Below are positions 33,226 to 47,549 of a stretch of 64,000 nucleotides of DNA, piece after piece. Source of the DNA: Larimichthys crocea (lineage: Eukaryota > Chordata > Actinopteri > Sciaenidae). Under the pieces are notes generated by a model. It did not search any database, was not told the DNA's origin, and saw only the letters and a list, made by a program, of their open reading frames with translations. The stretch lies in NCBI RefSeq assembly GCF_000972845.2, contig NC_040016.1, positions 24,112,304 to 24,176,303 on the forward strand, given 5' to 3'. Within the stretch, counting starts at the first letter, position 1, and each line of letters starts with the position of its first letter. The position numbers and the translations under genes are program-made.

Positions 33226-34619
33226 GCCTAACCCTGTAGTGACTCAGGTGAAAGACAAGCCTTGCTCAGTAGTACTTGGACTCATAGGGACAGAGGAAAT
33301 CCTCCAAGCATCAGTGTGGTCAGAGGATTAAGTCCAAATGCAGCGAAGAAATAACTGGTAGAGGAAGCGGGCCCTCATTGCATTTGACAGAGAATATGCA
33401 GATGATGCATGTTGTCCGAGTTCATTTGAATCTCTCAAAATGTTAAGGTCCATTGAGCACACCTAGCTTTGCAGAGGGTTGTAACTTTGGTGCCATTGTA
33501 CTGTATAAAGGTAAATGACGCGGTCTGAGAGTGTGGATATGACTTTAAACTGGCTATATTTCATGTAAGGCTGAAACCCAGTGTTAATACTGACTGAGGT
33601 TGCAGGACAAATAATGGCAATATCTATTTTTAACAGTATTTTCTAAAGGTAAAAACAGTGGAACACAAAATATAGCAAAATAAACTACTAAATAATCTCC
33701 TCCAACTCCAGTGATTCCAACACGTTTGTCTAGAGTGTGTTTCTAGGTACTGGAGGGGCTGGAAATAACAATTATTTTTTTATTATTATTATTTTTTAAA
33801 TCAATTAATCTGCTAATTATTTTCTTGATAATGTGAAATTTCAGCAGCCACAGTGATGTCTTCATTCTGATTGTTTTGTCCGACTAACAGTCGAAAACTT
33901 GAGACGTTCAACTTACTGTTGGTCTTTTTGCTCAAAAGATTATGAAACGATTGATAATCAGAATTGTTGCTAATTGATTGTTGCAGCTCTGACTAACTGA
34001 AGTGTTGTATGAAAAGTAGCTCAACAAACAAGGAATCATGATATTTTCCACCAAACAACTGGTTTGATCATTCTAAAGTGAACTTCACAATGTTCAGAGG
34101 GACCACAGTGAAATGTTTTAACGGGGTAAGAATGTATCAGCGCAAACGAAATGCACCACAAAATCAAAATACTTCAGTTTGGTCAGAATGTCACCAAGAA
34201 ATGAAACAAAAAGTTCCAGAAGGATTTGTTTGAATGTCTTTTCATTACATTGTCTTGAAAAATTCTTTGTCCTTCACTTACTGTTAATGTTAAAGCTGTG
34301 GAAATAGAATCTGTGAAGGAGGAAATATCTGTAAAAAGAAAGACGTGTGCACAAACAAATGTGCCTGCAGGGGGGGGATTAACTCCTGATCCATCTAATA
34401 ATAACAGTGGCCTCAAAGTCCCATTTAACACTGTGATACTGTTGATCCCCATATGGGTTTTACGTATCACCCATGAAACAGGACAAACAGTCCGTGTGCA
34501 ATATTCATCCCTGAGGTATAAAACAATCTGCCCTTGTTCTTGCCTGAACGAGTGAGATTGCTTTAAACTGTAAGCTACCGTTCATGGAAAAGATCTAAAA
34601 TTAATCAGTGCGCTTGTTG

Positions 34620-35420
34620 TCCCTCTAGGCCACGGAGAAGTGTTTGGTGCATGGGAGGGAAACATAAGAGGCTTTGGGGGCCGCTTTTATTAAAAGGATC
34701 TGACATCTACCTGCCTCTCAAATGGCAGGCAATTTTGACACTTCTGGCGCGCAAAGCAGCCGTACAAAATAACCATGTCTCCTGGGCTGTGGCGTTACTC
34801 TGTGTTGAGGCTGTTTACCTTAAAGGACACTGTGTAGAGCATCAAAATAAAATGCCTTTGCACAACAAATCACAGACCAATCATTTGGCAACCTGAATGT
34901 GTACACATGGACTGATTTCCTCTTCATCTTTCCATTTTCCTGTTGTCATTATCCACACGTATCATGTCGGAGATGGCTTGATGGACTCAATGTGTCAGAA
35001 CGGCTTGTTCCACATCCGTATCATGCAGGACTCCCCGCAGTACAGCAGTGGCCTGTCGGCACAAGACCTGGGCCAGTTCTCACTGTGATGGTCAGTTGGA
35101 GATTCTTTTTATTTTGATACTTTATCATTCCCATTTCCCCACCTGATTGGAGCTTAAAGCCAAAGCAGCTCAGATCGTGCCGGCATAAATCTCCAGCCCA
35201 TTAATCCATCCTGGTGTCGTGCTCCGCACAGAACTGCCTGATCGTGTCTGGATATTCAGGGGAAATTAAATCAGTGATATTCTAAGGCAGCTCACCAACA
35301 CTGCAGATTGGATGTTAAACTAGGTGGGCTGCTGTGATGTTTTCTCATATGTATAGAATATGAAGGAATAACCTCTGCAGAGACGAGACATCTCACTGCA
35401 TTCACGGAAACAGCCCTTTC
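34620..35420. promoter_or_regulatory. Candidate conserved non-coding block (copy 1)
   Basis: Repeat-free sequence with TTTATTAAAAGGATC, TCTGGCGCGCAAAGC and CCCATTAATCCATCC, lying downstream of cadps. The same block recurs at 48,960-49,800. A short open frame here is broken in the other copy, which argues against coding. Regulatory role is inferred. Confidence 0.35.
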
Positions 35421-37078
35421 CTTTCTCTTCTGTTACACACTCCTCGAATGTTGGCAGCATGACCGGCATGCCTGAATGATAACCAAAGAAATGTCCAGTT
35501 CAGTTTGTAATGTCTTGACTCGAAGGAAAAAGGTTCCAGGTTATTGCTATTTAGTAAAGTTAAAATGCAATCATTCATTTTAAAATACCAAGTACCATAC
35601 CAGTAGTGACAACAACTTTCAGTTGTATGTATCTCTTGAGCTTTAAGAAAAACTCAGGTTCAGTCATGTGAAATTTGGATTTTGATGCCAACCCTTCACT
35701 GCTCAACGTGCTAAAGCATCTCTTGAAGACTCTGTGGTGATTCTCTTGTAACCTCTCTCTAAACGTCTAAATCTGTCACATTCTTACAGCTGATGGGAAA
35801 TTGATTTTTATATTCTACTAAATCCTTTAACTTCATCTAGAAATAAATATTACTGTCATTGTCATATTACTCTGTGCATCAAAGCACACAGTACAAACTC
35901 TTGTCATTGGATATTAAGGGTTAATATTACAGGTCAAATAACAAAAGTGTTGTTCTTGTTTAACTGTATGCGGTGAAAACATTTTTTCATATGTAAAAGT
36001 CATAGTTTCATTTACCTCATTTCCTCCAAAATCTTGTTTTTCTCCGTTCTTCTAAGAAGGATTTCTTTCCACTTCTATAACATTAAAAGATATTCTCTTG
36101 TCTTTAATTTGGGGCTATATTATATATAATCCTTCCGACTTTAGTCTTAGCTTCCATCTTGGCCTCTTGATTTGATTTTGGTCTTGTTGATTTGATCTCT
36201 GGCAGTTCTTTCAATCTCCTCTTGACAGTAATATCAACCTCAAGAATGACTGATGCTTAATCCACAGAATTAATCTCAGACTCCTTTCTTAAGAATATCT
36301 GCTGTGGGGGAGGGAAGGAGGTCAAGGAGGCCCTGGATTAACAAATAGGTATTCTTTGCAGTCTGTTGACACAATGTGGTCATCTCTTTGTCCAAAATAG
36401 TACAAGAAACGCCATATGTGAAACTAAATATTAATGTATTAGAACCTTTAGAAGAACACATGCAAAGCTTTTTGATCCAATCAGTCAATTCAAAGCAGCA
36501 GCAAGGAATGAGGTGACAAGTTTTTCCATGTTTGCCATTCACCTTTATTTAAATGTTCTTGGCCTTGGTGGGTTCTTCTACAGGGCAGAAGCATGATGAA
36601 CCCACCGGTAACTTCACACACAGACAAAAACACTTTGGGAGTGAATACTGGGGACATGCAGTACTTGCTCACAGGGTGACACACAGCCACAGTATAGAAA
36701 ACAGTTGACAGAGGAAAGTACAGGCAGACTTCACTCCCATCATCCATTATAAAAATGTGGATTTGCCCCATACATGAATGAAGCACAGGGCACTTACAAG
36801 AACAAATATTATGGATGACAAAAAACTCTATTATTTAAATATTTGTCTAAGATAGAATATTTGCTTTCAAATCAAAAATGAGGAAAAAAGGGAAAAAGTT
36901 GAAAACAGGTCTGTGATAAAACCAAACTCTGTGTATTGCCTTGCTAACTCATCAGTTAACATAAAAAGAGGAAAATGTCCGAGGCGTTTGAAAAGACCAC
37001 GGGCAGATGGAGTTTATTTCAACTGGCAGCTGGACACAGGATCACTTTGTTAGAAGAACGTATGTGTTCTTATTTTCT

Positions 37079-37114
37079 TGTCATAATCACACAGATTCCT
37101 GTGTGATTATGACA
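37079..37114. repeat. Hairpin, 16-bp arms (copy 1)
   Basis: Arms TGTCATAATCACACAG and its reverse complement flank a 4-base loop ATTC. The equivalent in copy 2 has longer, 21-bp perfect arms. Confidence 0.85.
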
Positions 37115-38961
37115 TGATGTTATCAACATGTTAGGTTAATTAAACCATGTTTTGTTGAATAATACGTTTTCTGAGCGGCTAAGGCCCATCCTGGGAATGG
37201 TAGGGTCAGCGAGTCACTTCATCCATCCATCTGCAGAACCCTCAGCTCTCCAGAGGATAATTTTTGATTTGATTTTATTGACCTCTGGCCTTTTTTTATT
37301 AGCACCACACCCAGGAAATCAACAGCCAGTCTGCTACTGGTAAGGTTCTAACAACTGCTAAATTGTTCTGCCCAACACTTTGCTACAAGATGTATTGAAC
37401 ACTGCAGCCTCACAGGCTGCTGTCAGGGCTGGTTTGTTAATAGGTTAATTAAAAACACTCACCCGTAACCAGTTAATTAGGTAGTAGCTAAAATGAAGCA
37501 GACTAATCCACCAGTCATATAATAAATGAAGGGACTGCAGATGAAAATGAATTCAAGCTAGCTCTTATCAAATGACACATTATGTATTATTGTCAATGAT
37601 CCCTTACAAACAACATGAATAACAAATCTGTGGTCCTTATGTTGTGTTTATGCTGACAGATGTTCTATTATTTTGTCCAACCTATTCATATCAGGGAGGG
37701 TAGGCTAAATAACACAAACACCTGTATGATGCAATGGTTTGTGCTCCATGCACACAAACCTTGTTCCGGCTAATGTGACAGTAAGTATTGAACAAAGCAA
37801 ACCGTGTACCAACGTGACACACAGCATTGTGCCAAACGATTCCATGAGGTGACATCGATATGAGTGGGTTGATGATGCTGGTTTTTGTTTGCTGTGTTGC
37901 GGACTGTCGGGGAAACATCAGGCATCGGGCAGTTTTAAAGGGAGAACAGACAAAAAACGCTACTGTCACATCATATCACTGCACACTGGAACATGATGCA
38001 AACCCATACAAACAAAAAGTACAACAATGCAACACAGAGTAGCTGCATTCACTGCACATTTTTAGTACAACACAAAGAAATTCATAGATTTTTTCATAAA
38101 CGTAGAACAAAAATGATCATCCATATTGCTTGGGAACTTCAGGATGCATTTGAAAATATTTCCTGCATGTTTAGTTTGAACTCTGTTGTTTTGGACTGGA
38201 CAGTCTGACCTAAACCAACAAGAAAGCATCAGTTTGTGGTGTCTTTAGATCTCAAGTGAAAAGTTGATCAGGCATTTGTTTGGTGAGCTGAAAAAAAAAA
38301 GAAAAGCATCTGTATGAATTTTACTATTTGACTTGGAAATGGAGTACAGTGGCCACGAAACTTGTGTGTCTGACTTCTTTTCCAGCACAACAGGGCTCTA
38401 TACTTTATGCAGAAACTTAGTGACAAGCAACAGAAAGCTTCAGTACAAAGACTGTAGACATTTTGGGTTGCCACAATATGACACTAATAATATACAATAT
38501 AATAATTTTCATGCCTTCAAAGATTTACTCCATAGAGATGCAATCCTGCCTATCTTGTTTATATGTGTAAGTGTTGGATATTCATTTGCTCATATTTACA
38601 TTAGTAATCGACTGATTTTATGGTTCCAACCTATACTTCACTGTTATGAAATTAAGTTTTGAGGAATTAAAGCTCAATGAGCCTACATGTGGAATTTCAA
38701 AATCCAGAGCATTGATATGACAGACTTGTGTCATACAAGTGTTTACAGACACAAAAACATTCTTCTCGTATTACTTGTAATTCAGACACAAATGTTGAAC
38801 TACCACAGGAATGAAAAATCAAACAAGGCAAATAATGGAGGGAACATGTTGGATGATAGGCCGATCTGTTCTGACTTCACAGAAAAGGCTGCATGAGTTT
38901 TCAGGCAGTACACCGCTCACCCTTTGAAAAGCTTTTGACACTTTAGTTTTTATGCTTTTGA

Positions 38962-39130
38962 CTAGTTATCATTGTCCTCTTCATACTGTCCTTCATGGAA
39001 ATGCCTTGCATCCCCCTTCCTCACTGACGCGTGGCTTCTTCCAAGGTCGCCGGTTTCTCACGGTTTCATACATCTTACTGTTCAATGTGGAGTCCAGAAC
39101 CCCTTGAAGGCGAAGTCACGGTAACTTTTT
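38962..39130 (-). pseudogene. cadps: cadps last coding exon, frameshifted duplicate (copy 1)
   Basis: Aligns over its whole length with the intact exon at 53,388-53,561 but is five bases shorter. I count five short deletions and one insertion, plus a substitution, all small. The frame is lost near the exon start and again in the acidic tail. Probably sequencing or assembly error rather than a decayed paralogue, because the non-coding flanks carry the same kind of damage. Confidence 0.85.
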
Positions 39131-40900
39131 CTATCATAAATAAACAAAACTCATAAGGTATGGTGGAAAGTATGGTGTTATATTATTTCTTCCATTAATT
39201 AAATGGCACTCTACATTAAGTGAGATACAGTCAGTGTACTATAATAGGCTCAACATCCCAAACACATTTCAGACACAGACTGTAGGAGCCCTCAGCAAGT
39301 TGCCAATCTACGAATTTCTACACAAACCCCCGTGTTGATCAGGGGATAATGACAGCAACTTGTCCAGTGTTTGATTTATTCAGAGTCAGACTTTGTTTCA
39401 TTGGTCTGGTCAGACAAAGTATTTGTATAATGTATAAAGGATTCATCCCTAACCGAAAGCTGAAAGCGATTTAGTTGATATGGGTTTGAGTGAGATGGAT
39501 TATCCATCTAAGAATGCATTTGGACACTGTTAAAATTTGGACATGTCATACAAAGATATAATTAGCTAGGCTTCAACGACAACATGCTTGTCATATATGC
39601 GTCATACATCTAATTTGGAGAATCGTTCATCAATCAGTTGTTCATAGTTAATAGTTAGGGCAATGATACACATCAAATAGGGGCAAGTGACCTAAGTCTC
39701 AACGCTTGTTCTTTTTCAAGGTTTTACCTTATCTCCGGACCTCTACTCTGGACTCTCAAGTGTAATGTCAAAAACACTGCGACCCATTTCAAGAGCTACC
39801 TGCTTGAAAGGCTGTGGCCTGTGAAAACATTGGTTCAGTCTGCTGCCCCTCCTTACAACTTCAACAGATTCATATTTGGGTCAGAGGGATCATTGTAGAA
39901 TTATGTTTTCCTTGAAGGCGATGGCTGTCAGCTTTCTGTCCTCATATGTACACATATCGTTTACTACTTGGCAGCAAGGATATGAAATGATTAATGAACT
40001 GAAATATGTAGGACAGTGAATTGAGGTGACCTGTCATGATTCCAACAGCATGCGGTAATATTGTCACCTTTACTCATTAACTGCATCACATTCAGCGGTG
40101 GTAAAATAGGTCAGTCTCCTCTCTCCTTAGGCTTACAGCAGGAATGACGTGACTGAAGAAAGCTGTTACTTTATTTCCTCAGCTTTCATATTAGCGTCAT
40201 CTGTTCTTTGGGCATAAAATCACTCCCCCAATCCTGCTACCAGTGCAGTCCACTGAGGTGTTCCAGTGACCTGAATTAGTGGTGTTTGTTGATGGGCAGC
40301 CAGTGTGGTACATGTTTCTGCATTTAGTTCAGCTCATCCTATGAGGAAGTTTGGAATATAATTAAATATCATAGCTTGAACCTCTCAGTAGTTCACTGTA
40401 TACATATATTGGATTGATGCATTGCATAAACCCAGTGTTTTTATGGTTTCAGCTGATGATCTGAGCAAGATGATATTATGTTACGCGGCAAAGCTGAAAA
40501 GGACACACAACTACAGCGGACAAATAATGGTCTTTTTCCAACACATGTAAATGTAATATAATAACAAGTGATAGAAGCAGCGGAATGGAAATACCACAAA
40601 CATATAACTGACACATCCTATGTTTTTTCTATCTGGTACATATGATGTAGTGTTCGATATGACATGAGACGTATTGCTGCCGCTCACTGAAAGAGCAAGT
40701 GCAGTGCAACTGACACACCACCATACTATATGTGTGATCAGAGCAGACAAATCCATGTGTAACAATAAGAACTATCAAATTATGTGTGAAGGCAAAAATT
40801 ACCAGAAGAAATCACTTCATATTCATGTTCATATGACAACATTCATGGAAACATCATGTTTAGACGTGAGCTTTAGAAAGGGAAAGAAAGCTGTTCTCAC

Positions 40901-41003
40901 CTTGACAATCCTGATGAGGATCTTCGCTGATAAACGTGGAGCTGCAGTCCATTCGGTCCGTCAGCCATGTTTCTAAAGGTTCATAGTGCTGGTGTTACCA
41001 TGG
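40901..41003 (-). pseudogene. cadps: cadps penultimate exon, frameshifted duplicate (copy 1)
   Basis: Counterpart of 55,356-55,460. Within about 105 bases I see single-base losses in three places, one gain and about three substitutions, and the acceptor CAG is damaged. It cannot be spliced and translated as written. Confidence 0.82.
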
Positions 41004-41339
41004 CTGAACGATACACAAGCACACAGTACAAACATAACGTCATCTTTTACTCCATGAAATGAACGCAGAGCATGTTAACTCAAAGAACAATCAGAACAAC
41101 ACTTTAACAATGAATCCACACCCTAGAAAGAAGTCCATAACTTGCTCATGGTGGATTTGGCAGAAAAACCATGGATGTCCCTCTGCAGTGTATCATTATG
41201 ACAGAGTTTTCCTTTTGAGAGGCCGGAGGGTCAAAGCTGACAACAAATCCTCAGCAGAAAGAGTCGTCTCTAATCTGAAGATGTTCATGTCATGTCGGTT
41301 GCACGGCCTCATCAAGGCATAGAAAATGGACACATACAC

Positions 41340-41600
41340 AGAGCAGGCACTCCTCTACTGTGGGGGGCGGGGGGTCTGCTGATAAGTGATGCCCACACAG
41401 CATCCCAGGGACCCGATCTTAGAAACGTTTCTGCTCTTGGTCATGTGGACCCTGTCAGAGTAGTCCCATAGGCTTTGGATCTATTTAAGTTTGGAGTGTG
41501 GACCCCGGGAAGATCCAGCAGCCAATGAGGTGTCAGTTAATGGGGATCCTAATGAAGACATGGCTCATGAGCTCTAGGCGCACAGAGACAATTTTTCACT
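41340..41600. promoter_or_regulatory. Candidate conserved non-coding block in cadps intron (copy 1)
   Basis: Complex, repeat-free sequence upstream of the penultimate cadps exon, with CTATTTAAGTTTGGAG and GTCAGTTAATGGGG. The counterpart is 55,820-56,080. Inferred from texture only. Confidence 0.25.
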
Positions 41601-44600
41601 TTTTTGTATCTTTAAATTTGGTGGAATATGTACTGCTCTAGATGCATCGTCATCTGGTCAGGAAACAGTCATAGCACATCAAGTCTATTACTTATTGTTA
41701 TCTAGACAAGTGAAAGTAAGAGCACTGATTCAGCCATGCCTGAATGCATACCCTTTCAGAAAAACCTGATACTGTAGTGCTCGCTATAAAATAGCATAAC
41801 TTTGGACCGATTCTACAGTAGCCCAGAATGGACAATATAACACAGGCTTTATAGAGAGCAATTTGCATTTCATTATTATGAACATTAATCTGTTGTCTAA
41901 ATTACAAACGTTACTATAAATAATAGTGTGTTACAATGTCTGAATTCCAGTATCCATAGCAATAATTTTCTTTTCAAAACCTTCAAAATCTAAGATATAA
42001 ATAATTATAAAGAATGAATAAGACAAATGTTCAAATGGTGAGATGCTGTCTGGTAACAAATCACGCACGCAAGTTCAGTGATTTAAAAAATGTGAATTTG
42101 TCCTAGCGTGTTCTTCAGAGCATGATAACATCAGTGATGGAGAAAAATCAGCTTACCCAAGATGAAACAGAATGAATATGAACCCAGACTCAGTGCTAGG
42201 CTTCAGTTCATCATGGAAATTCAGTCATTCCCAAAAGTAATGAGGTACCATAGCCAGCCAGTTTCCATCTACACAGGTGTTACAAGCGTTCAACCTTAAG
42301 CATTCCCTCACTGCGTCTATCCTAGACAAGCTGCTTCCCCGAGCAGTGACCTCGCAGGCACCGGAGCTTCCGAGCATGGCGCCATGCAGGAACAGAGCCG
42401 AAGGGGCAGATGTTTCGTCTGTGGGCACCTGGCTGTTGCCAGTCTAATGGAGGGGATATGATGAGTGTGGCTTGAAATACTAATAGAAGACAACTGACTT
42501 TCAACAGTGCAGGTCACAAGCGAAAGGAAATCAGAGGGGGTGCAGTGTGTGCATGTGTGTGCGTTTAGGAGAGATGAGATGCCATGGGTTCATTTCTAAG
42601 TGTACCAGATAGATTTTTTTCCTCAAACACTTTTTATCAGAGTGGATTGAATATAGCTCTATTATCCATCAAATATGACAAAGTAAGTCAAGGCATAGTG
42701 TCCGATCACAAATGACAACAGTGATTGTTACCGGTATTGTAGAGGTATAGAAATACTCCTGAATAAATCTTCATGTTAAATATACTTGAGTGAGATAAAA
42801 TCTATTCACCCATCCATATTTCATTTTCTTTTTTGGACTGGTCAGCAATGATAATTTAGCTATTATAAGATTATAACAAAACAAAGGAAGTGTTTCAAGC
42901 GCACAGGTTGGGAGTTAGACCCACTGGCATGTTCCGATAATGCCTGCCTGTCATGCAACTTTGTCAGCTTTTGTTGTTGGCATAGACCTCAGACTGTGGT
43001 GAAGACATATATAATTCACTATAAAGATTTGGATTTTTTGCTGGCCCTTGCACCCAAACTCACACAGCATCACTAAATAAACACAAGTTCATGTGTCAAA
43101 CACTAGACAGTGAGTTTTATCAACAATATAAAGGTTTTTACTGTGTAAGAGGCACGAAGCATAAAGAATTAAACCATGTGGTTTTGCTTTTGAGCAACTG
43201 CATGTCTCCATCAGGAGCCAAACTATCATCAGATTGATGTTTGGTGTGCCGGAGAGTGAAAAATACTCTCACATCTTACGCTGTCTGTTGCATGAACAGT
43301 AAATCATCATGCTGCAAAAAAATTATTATTGAAATTTTTGTCCAGTTGCCAAACAGTGGGACACCAAGACACGTTTACTGGTCTGAAACCTGTTGAGGCC
43401 AAAAAAGAGGAATAGAAGCAGTCTACATGTAGGTCAAGCTCAGTCAGTGGAACATGGGTAAAAGAGAAGATGGCTTTGCCGAGGCAGTGCTGGGGTGATA
43501 TCAGTGAGGCGCCTGGTGCGCAGCTTTCTATCGGTCCTGTGTGCCTGTGAAGGCGTCGGCGTGGCAGCAGGCCTGGGATCCGCCCCGAGCACAACCCCCG
43601 CCGAGAGGCCAGGCCTGAGAGTTACGGATCCACTGACTGGCTGCTCTCCCTCTTTCCATCATCCACTCCTTCACTTCTCCTTTTCTTTTTAGACTTTACC
43701 ACCATGCCACACGACTCCCATCTGCAGCCATTTTTTTTTGCAGCAGCAGCCATTTGGTGTCCTATTCTGCTTTACTCCTCTCGTTTTATATAAAAGGAGG
43801 CTTGACAGTTATGTCACAAGTTCTTCTTGCTGCCATGACTGGCATTTTGGAGTCTGTTCAGGGACATCTTGTGTACACATAATGCCTGTGATTTTCATCA
43901 ACTTTAAGATATTGTCAATGTTAAGTTTGAATAGAACATCATTAAAAAAAATGAAATGGACTGTTAAATCCATTGGTAGATGACTGCATGACTAATTCCC
44001 ATCAGGAGAAGAGGACATGGCGTCTCTGTATACACTCATACTTTATGCAATTTGAGTTTTTTGTGGATAAATTGGATTCAATAATTCTGCTTTCCAATGT
44101 GATTTTATAAGATTTTTTCTTAGTTCTGAACAGAATCCAGAGGCTTCAGCTTCCGTAGACGTTCTGTTGGAAAAGGATCTTCTCACAAATAGTATGGCTG
44201 TATTTTCCAGGTAGTGATGTCAGTAAGTAATTAAAGGTAACAGTCAGAACTTCAAATACGTCACAATTAACTTGACTCCAACAGTCCCTCCAGACTAAAC
44301 AAAACATCAAGTTTAACAGTGTTTTCCTTGCACATGAGTGAGACATAGTTAGGCGGACTCAACAGTTGAGGTAAACAAAGCAGTTTCCTCTCACCTTTAA
44401 CACTGATTTACAAAGGTGGTTCAAACTACATCAATATATTTGTCTACTTTGCTTTGTTCAGGACAGTTAAGGGCTATGATAGAGGAGAGGGAGTGGTGGG
44501 CATGATCGTGGCTGTTGCTGTGGTCCTGCATCGACGTCCACTACACATATTATTACTGTCATTATTGTTACCATAGCTCCATCACAGTTTATAGTTAGTT

Positions 44601-44601
44601 A

Positions 44602-44611
44602 NNNNNNNNNN
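44602..44611. other. Assembly gap (10 N)
   Basis: Ten unresolved bases directly after the end of copy 1. The round number suggests a placeholder, so the true distance is unknown and could be negative (an overlap). Confidence 0.99.
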
Positions 44612-44812
44612 TGTAGGATACTTGTACATAGCTATTTGCAAGGATGTACTAAAGGCTTGACACATGTACAAAGCATTTGGAAATGTGATGAAAGCAATGA
44701 TAAATGCCATTCTGTTGTGAGAAACTGCAAGATAGTTTGGGGATTTGTCCATGTTGTTATGAGAATGTCATCTCAGTTTCAAGAAATGAGCCAAACCAAT
44801 GGAGAAAAACTG
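44612..44812. other. 201-bp segment between gap and copy 2
   Basis: This stretch has no counterpart in copy 1 or in the sequence just left of copy 1 (30,275-30,475). It has no exon or recognised repeat. It may be a haplotype-specific or chimeric contig end. Confidence 0.6.
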
Positions 44813-46560
44813 TAATATAGCCGAACGTCTGCATCCAAAGAGCAGCACCTGTTAACAAGAGGCCAACATTGGCAGATGGAAGTAGTAGGAACTCTTTGTG
44901 AATGCATTTTGTTTATTTCTCTGTCACTGTGCGCTTCACATATCCTAACGTTAGTTTTCCAAACTCTGTAAATGATTTGTCAAACCGTTTTGCATCAGCT
45001 TTTTCTTTCATAATCTTAACACTGTAACTCAGTTAAGGTTAAATCATTTCAAGTTTCAGGTGCAACAGGGCAAGTCACAGTTGGAGGTTGGAGGATCACC
45101 CTTGAGGGCCGTGTAATCTGTGAGGGCATCACACCAACATTTGCAACGGGACTTGCTGCTGTGTTTGCAGTCTACTACATATTCAACCTTCAGTATCAGG
45201 ATGAGGCAGCCTGTACTCTAGAATTCATTCAGAGGTAAAAATGTCTTCATTCCTTGTCATCATTATATGGTTATATAATATTTGTATAATATATAATTGT
45301 ATCATATTTGTTTGTTATTGTTTGACAGTGACAACACTGGAATAATGATACAGAGGAACGGCTAACATCGCTCCTGGATCCACAAGATTTCAATCAGGGC
45401 CAATCACACCTACCCAGACTCCCACCGGAACTAAAATGTAAAAACACAAACCTACCTCACAGGACTATTTTAAGAAGTAAACTGCAAGTCACAAGCTTAC
45501 ATTGGCACCGGTGCCTATTACAGTTTCTTCCCTAATTGTTGCGTCCGACGCCCCCCTCTGCCTTGTCAACACCCCGCTCCCGGGGCGCCCGCTCCGCTAA
45601 CTTAATGAGCGGTCTCGAAAATTATCGAGGTTTTTTGCTTTTTCGGGCGTTCGTGCGCCCCCCACGGAGATGCGCCCTGGGCGGCCGCCCACATTGCCCA
45701 TAGCTAGGACCGGCCCTGCTCATGTAATCAAAAAGGTCTTCATGTTCCTACTTTGAAAATAGTCTTATTAGTGTAGTTTTCTGAATATTGCTAATGATGT
45801 GTTTCAAAATTCTCTTACTGATGTATATTTTAGCTGGCAGCAGATTGTATTTTAAATGGGTTTTTGCAAGAACATAAACATACCCCACAGGATAACTCTT
45901 ATTTCCTCTGTATTTGTTGCACTAGTCATTTTCTTAGACCCATTGTGTTATTGAACAAGTGTTGAAACTTGTGTGTTAAAGACAATGTTAAATAATATTG
46001 ACATTGGCCCAAAAAGTCAGCTACGGTATAGGTCATGTCCTAAAGCAGACACTACTAGGCTGTTTCTGTTTGCTCCTCGAAATCTCTTCTCAGCATCGTC
46101 GAACAGGGTTTATTTATTTATTTATTTATTTATTTTCCATTTTTTTGAAAGTAGCAGCATCTATGTTGATATTGCCTTTTGAAATCTCTCTAAGTTTTTA
46201 TTGCTTATTTTGCACAATATTCACAATAATGCTTACGCAATTGTCTATAGCCCTGAGGATAAGGAAGTTCTAATAATGATTGCATTTAAGACTGATATTT
46301 TAGGAAACTGCTAAATTGAGTTTTTATATTATCTGTGCCTGTCTAAAGTAAACAGAAATATACCGTATTTCTGGTTTACAGTATACTACTGTAAAATCAT
46401 TACGGCTGAATACCGTAAAATCTACGGTATATTGCTGGCGTCTCTGCTGCCAGCTCTTTACTGTTATTTTACAGGAAAATGATTTACAGTGCGGGTATCA
46501 GAACTCATGATAGCATTGTGCTAAGCTGAAGTTTACTACTTGGTGCTTCAATGTTAAGTT

Positions 46561-47248
46561 CAGTGCCGTCGCTACCGTTACGCATGTTACACGCTGCGTG
46601 TAGGGAACCAAGTGCTGGAGGGGCACCAAAATGACCCATTATCATCATGTTATAAGAGTAGCGTAATGTGTGTGTGTAAGGTGTGAGGAGTGGACGAGCG
46701 AGTGAGTGAATACGTGCGGATGGAGGAGCTGCAGGTTAGGAATAAATGTACAGTGTAGGCTACAGTGTGTGATCAAATAAAGGCCATGTGTGTTATTCCA
46801 CTGCTGAAGAAAACGGTCTGGCAGCCAGACAGGAACACCCTTTAATGTGCATCATTTTTCACAGAAAGCAGTCAGACACACCTGACATCAGCCCTTAAAC
46901 AATGAAAACACGGCATCAAGAAGACATCAGGAGTCTGCTGCTGAGCAAAGAAAGAAGAAACAAAGGGATGTGGGAAAAATATCATTTTTTCATAATATAA
47001 AAGTAATATAATTGAAATATAGTAGTATGTAGTAATATTATTGTTGAGTTGTTTGTTGTTAAATTGTTTTGAAACAGATTACTTTTACTTTTTTATTGTA
47101 CTGTTATTGTAATTATCTGTGTTATTTAAAAATGAATAATATATCTCTGGTTCCCTGAGTCATTTTTATTCATTTATTTATTTATCTGTTGGAGGGGCAC
47201 CACAAAGCAATTACACTTAGGGCACCAAATTTGCTAGCAGTGGCCCTG
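46561..47248. mobile_element. Non-autonomous hAT-like element (copy 2)
   Basis: Same element as 32,230-32,899, with the same ends and flanking GTTAAGTT / GTTAAGAT at 46,553-46,560 and 47,249-47,256. Confidence 0.65.
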
Positions 47249-47523
47249 GTTAAGATATTAGGACAGCAGAGAGTATGGAGCTCTGTAATTGTGAAACATT
47301 TGAAACTAGTCTCTAATTAACCTATATTATCTAATCCATTGATCTGTCAATTCATTTTTCATAGCTGCCTCCTGGCTCAAGTTCATTTATTGTGGATGTG
47401 TGTGAATGTGCCTTCACAGTGGCTATTCTGTTCAATGTTTGTGACTCATTTTTTTTTCCATTTCTGCATCAGTGGAGGATTCATGATGTCTTCTGCCATA
47501 TAATATTAAGAAATCAACACCGG

Positions 47524-47549
47524 TGTGTGTGTGTGTGTGTGTGTGTGTA
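47524..47549. repeat. (TG)n microsatellite (copy 2)
   Basis: About 13 uninterrupted units; shorter allele of the tract at 33,173. Confidence 0.9.

Larger units (their letters stand above)
30476..44601. repeat. 14-kb duplication, copy 1 (indel-rich, ends at gap)
   Basis: The entire interval is collinear with 44,813-59,164 from the shared start TAATATAGCCGAACG to the shared end CAGTTTATAGTTAGTTA. Differences are dominated by one- and two-base indels every few tens of bases. Copy 1 stops exactly at the run of Ns. Its cadps exons are frameshifted. Probably an unpolished contig end, not a real genomic repeat. Confidence 0.95.

Noticed and set aside
34897..35088. Short plus-strand frame with an exon-like look
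   Set aside because: The equivalent in copy 2 (49,257 onwards) is frameshifted by several indels and no splice sites bracket it; more likely conserved non-coding DNA.
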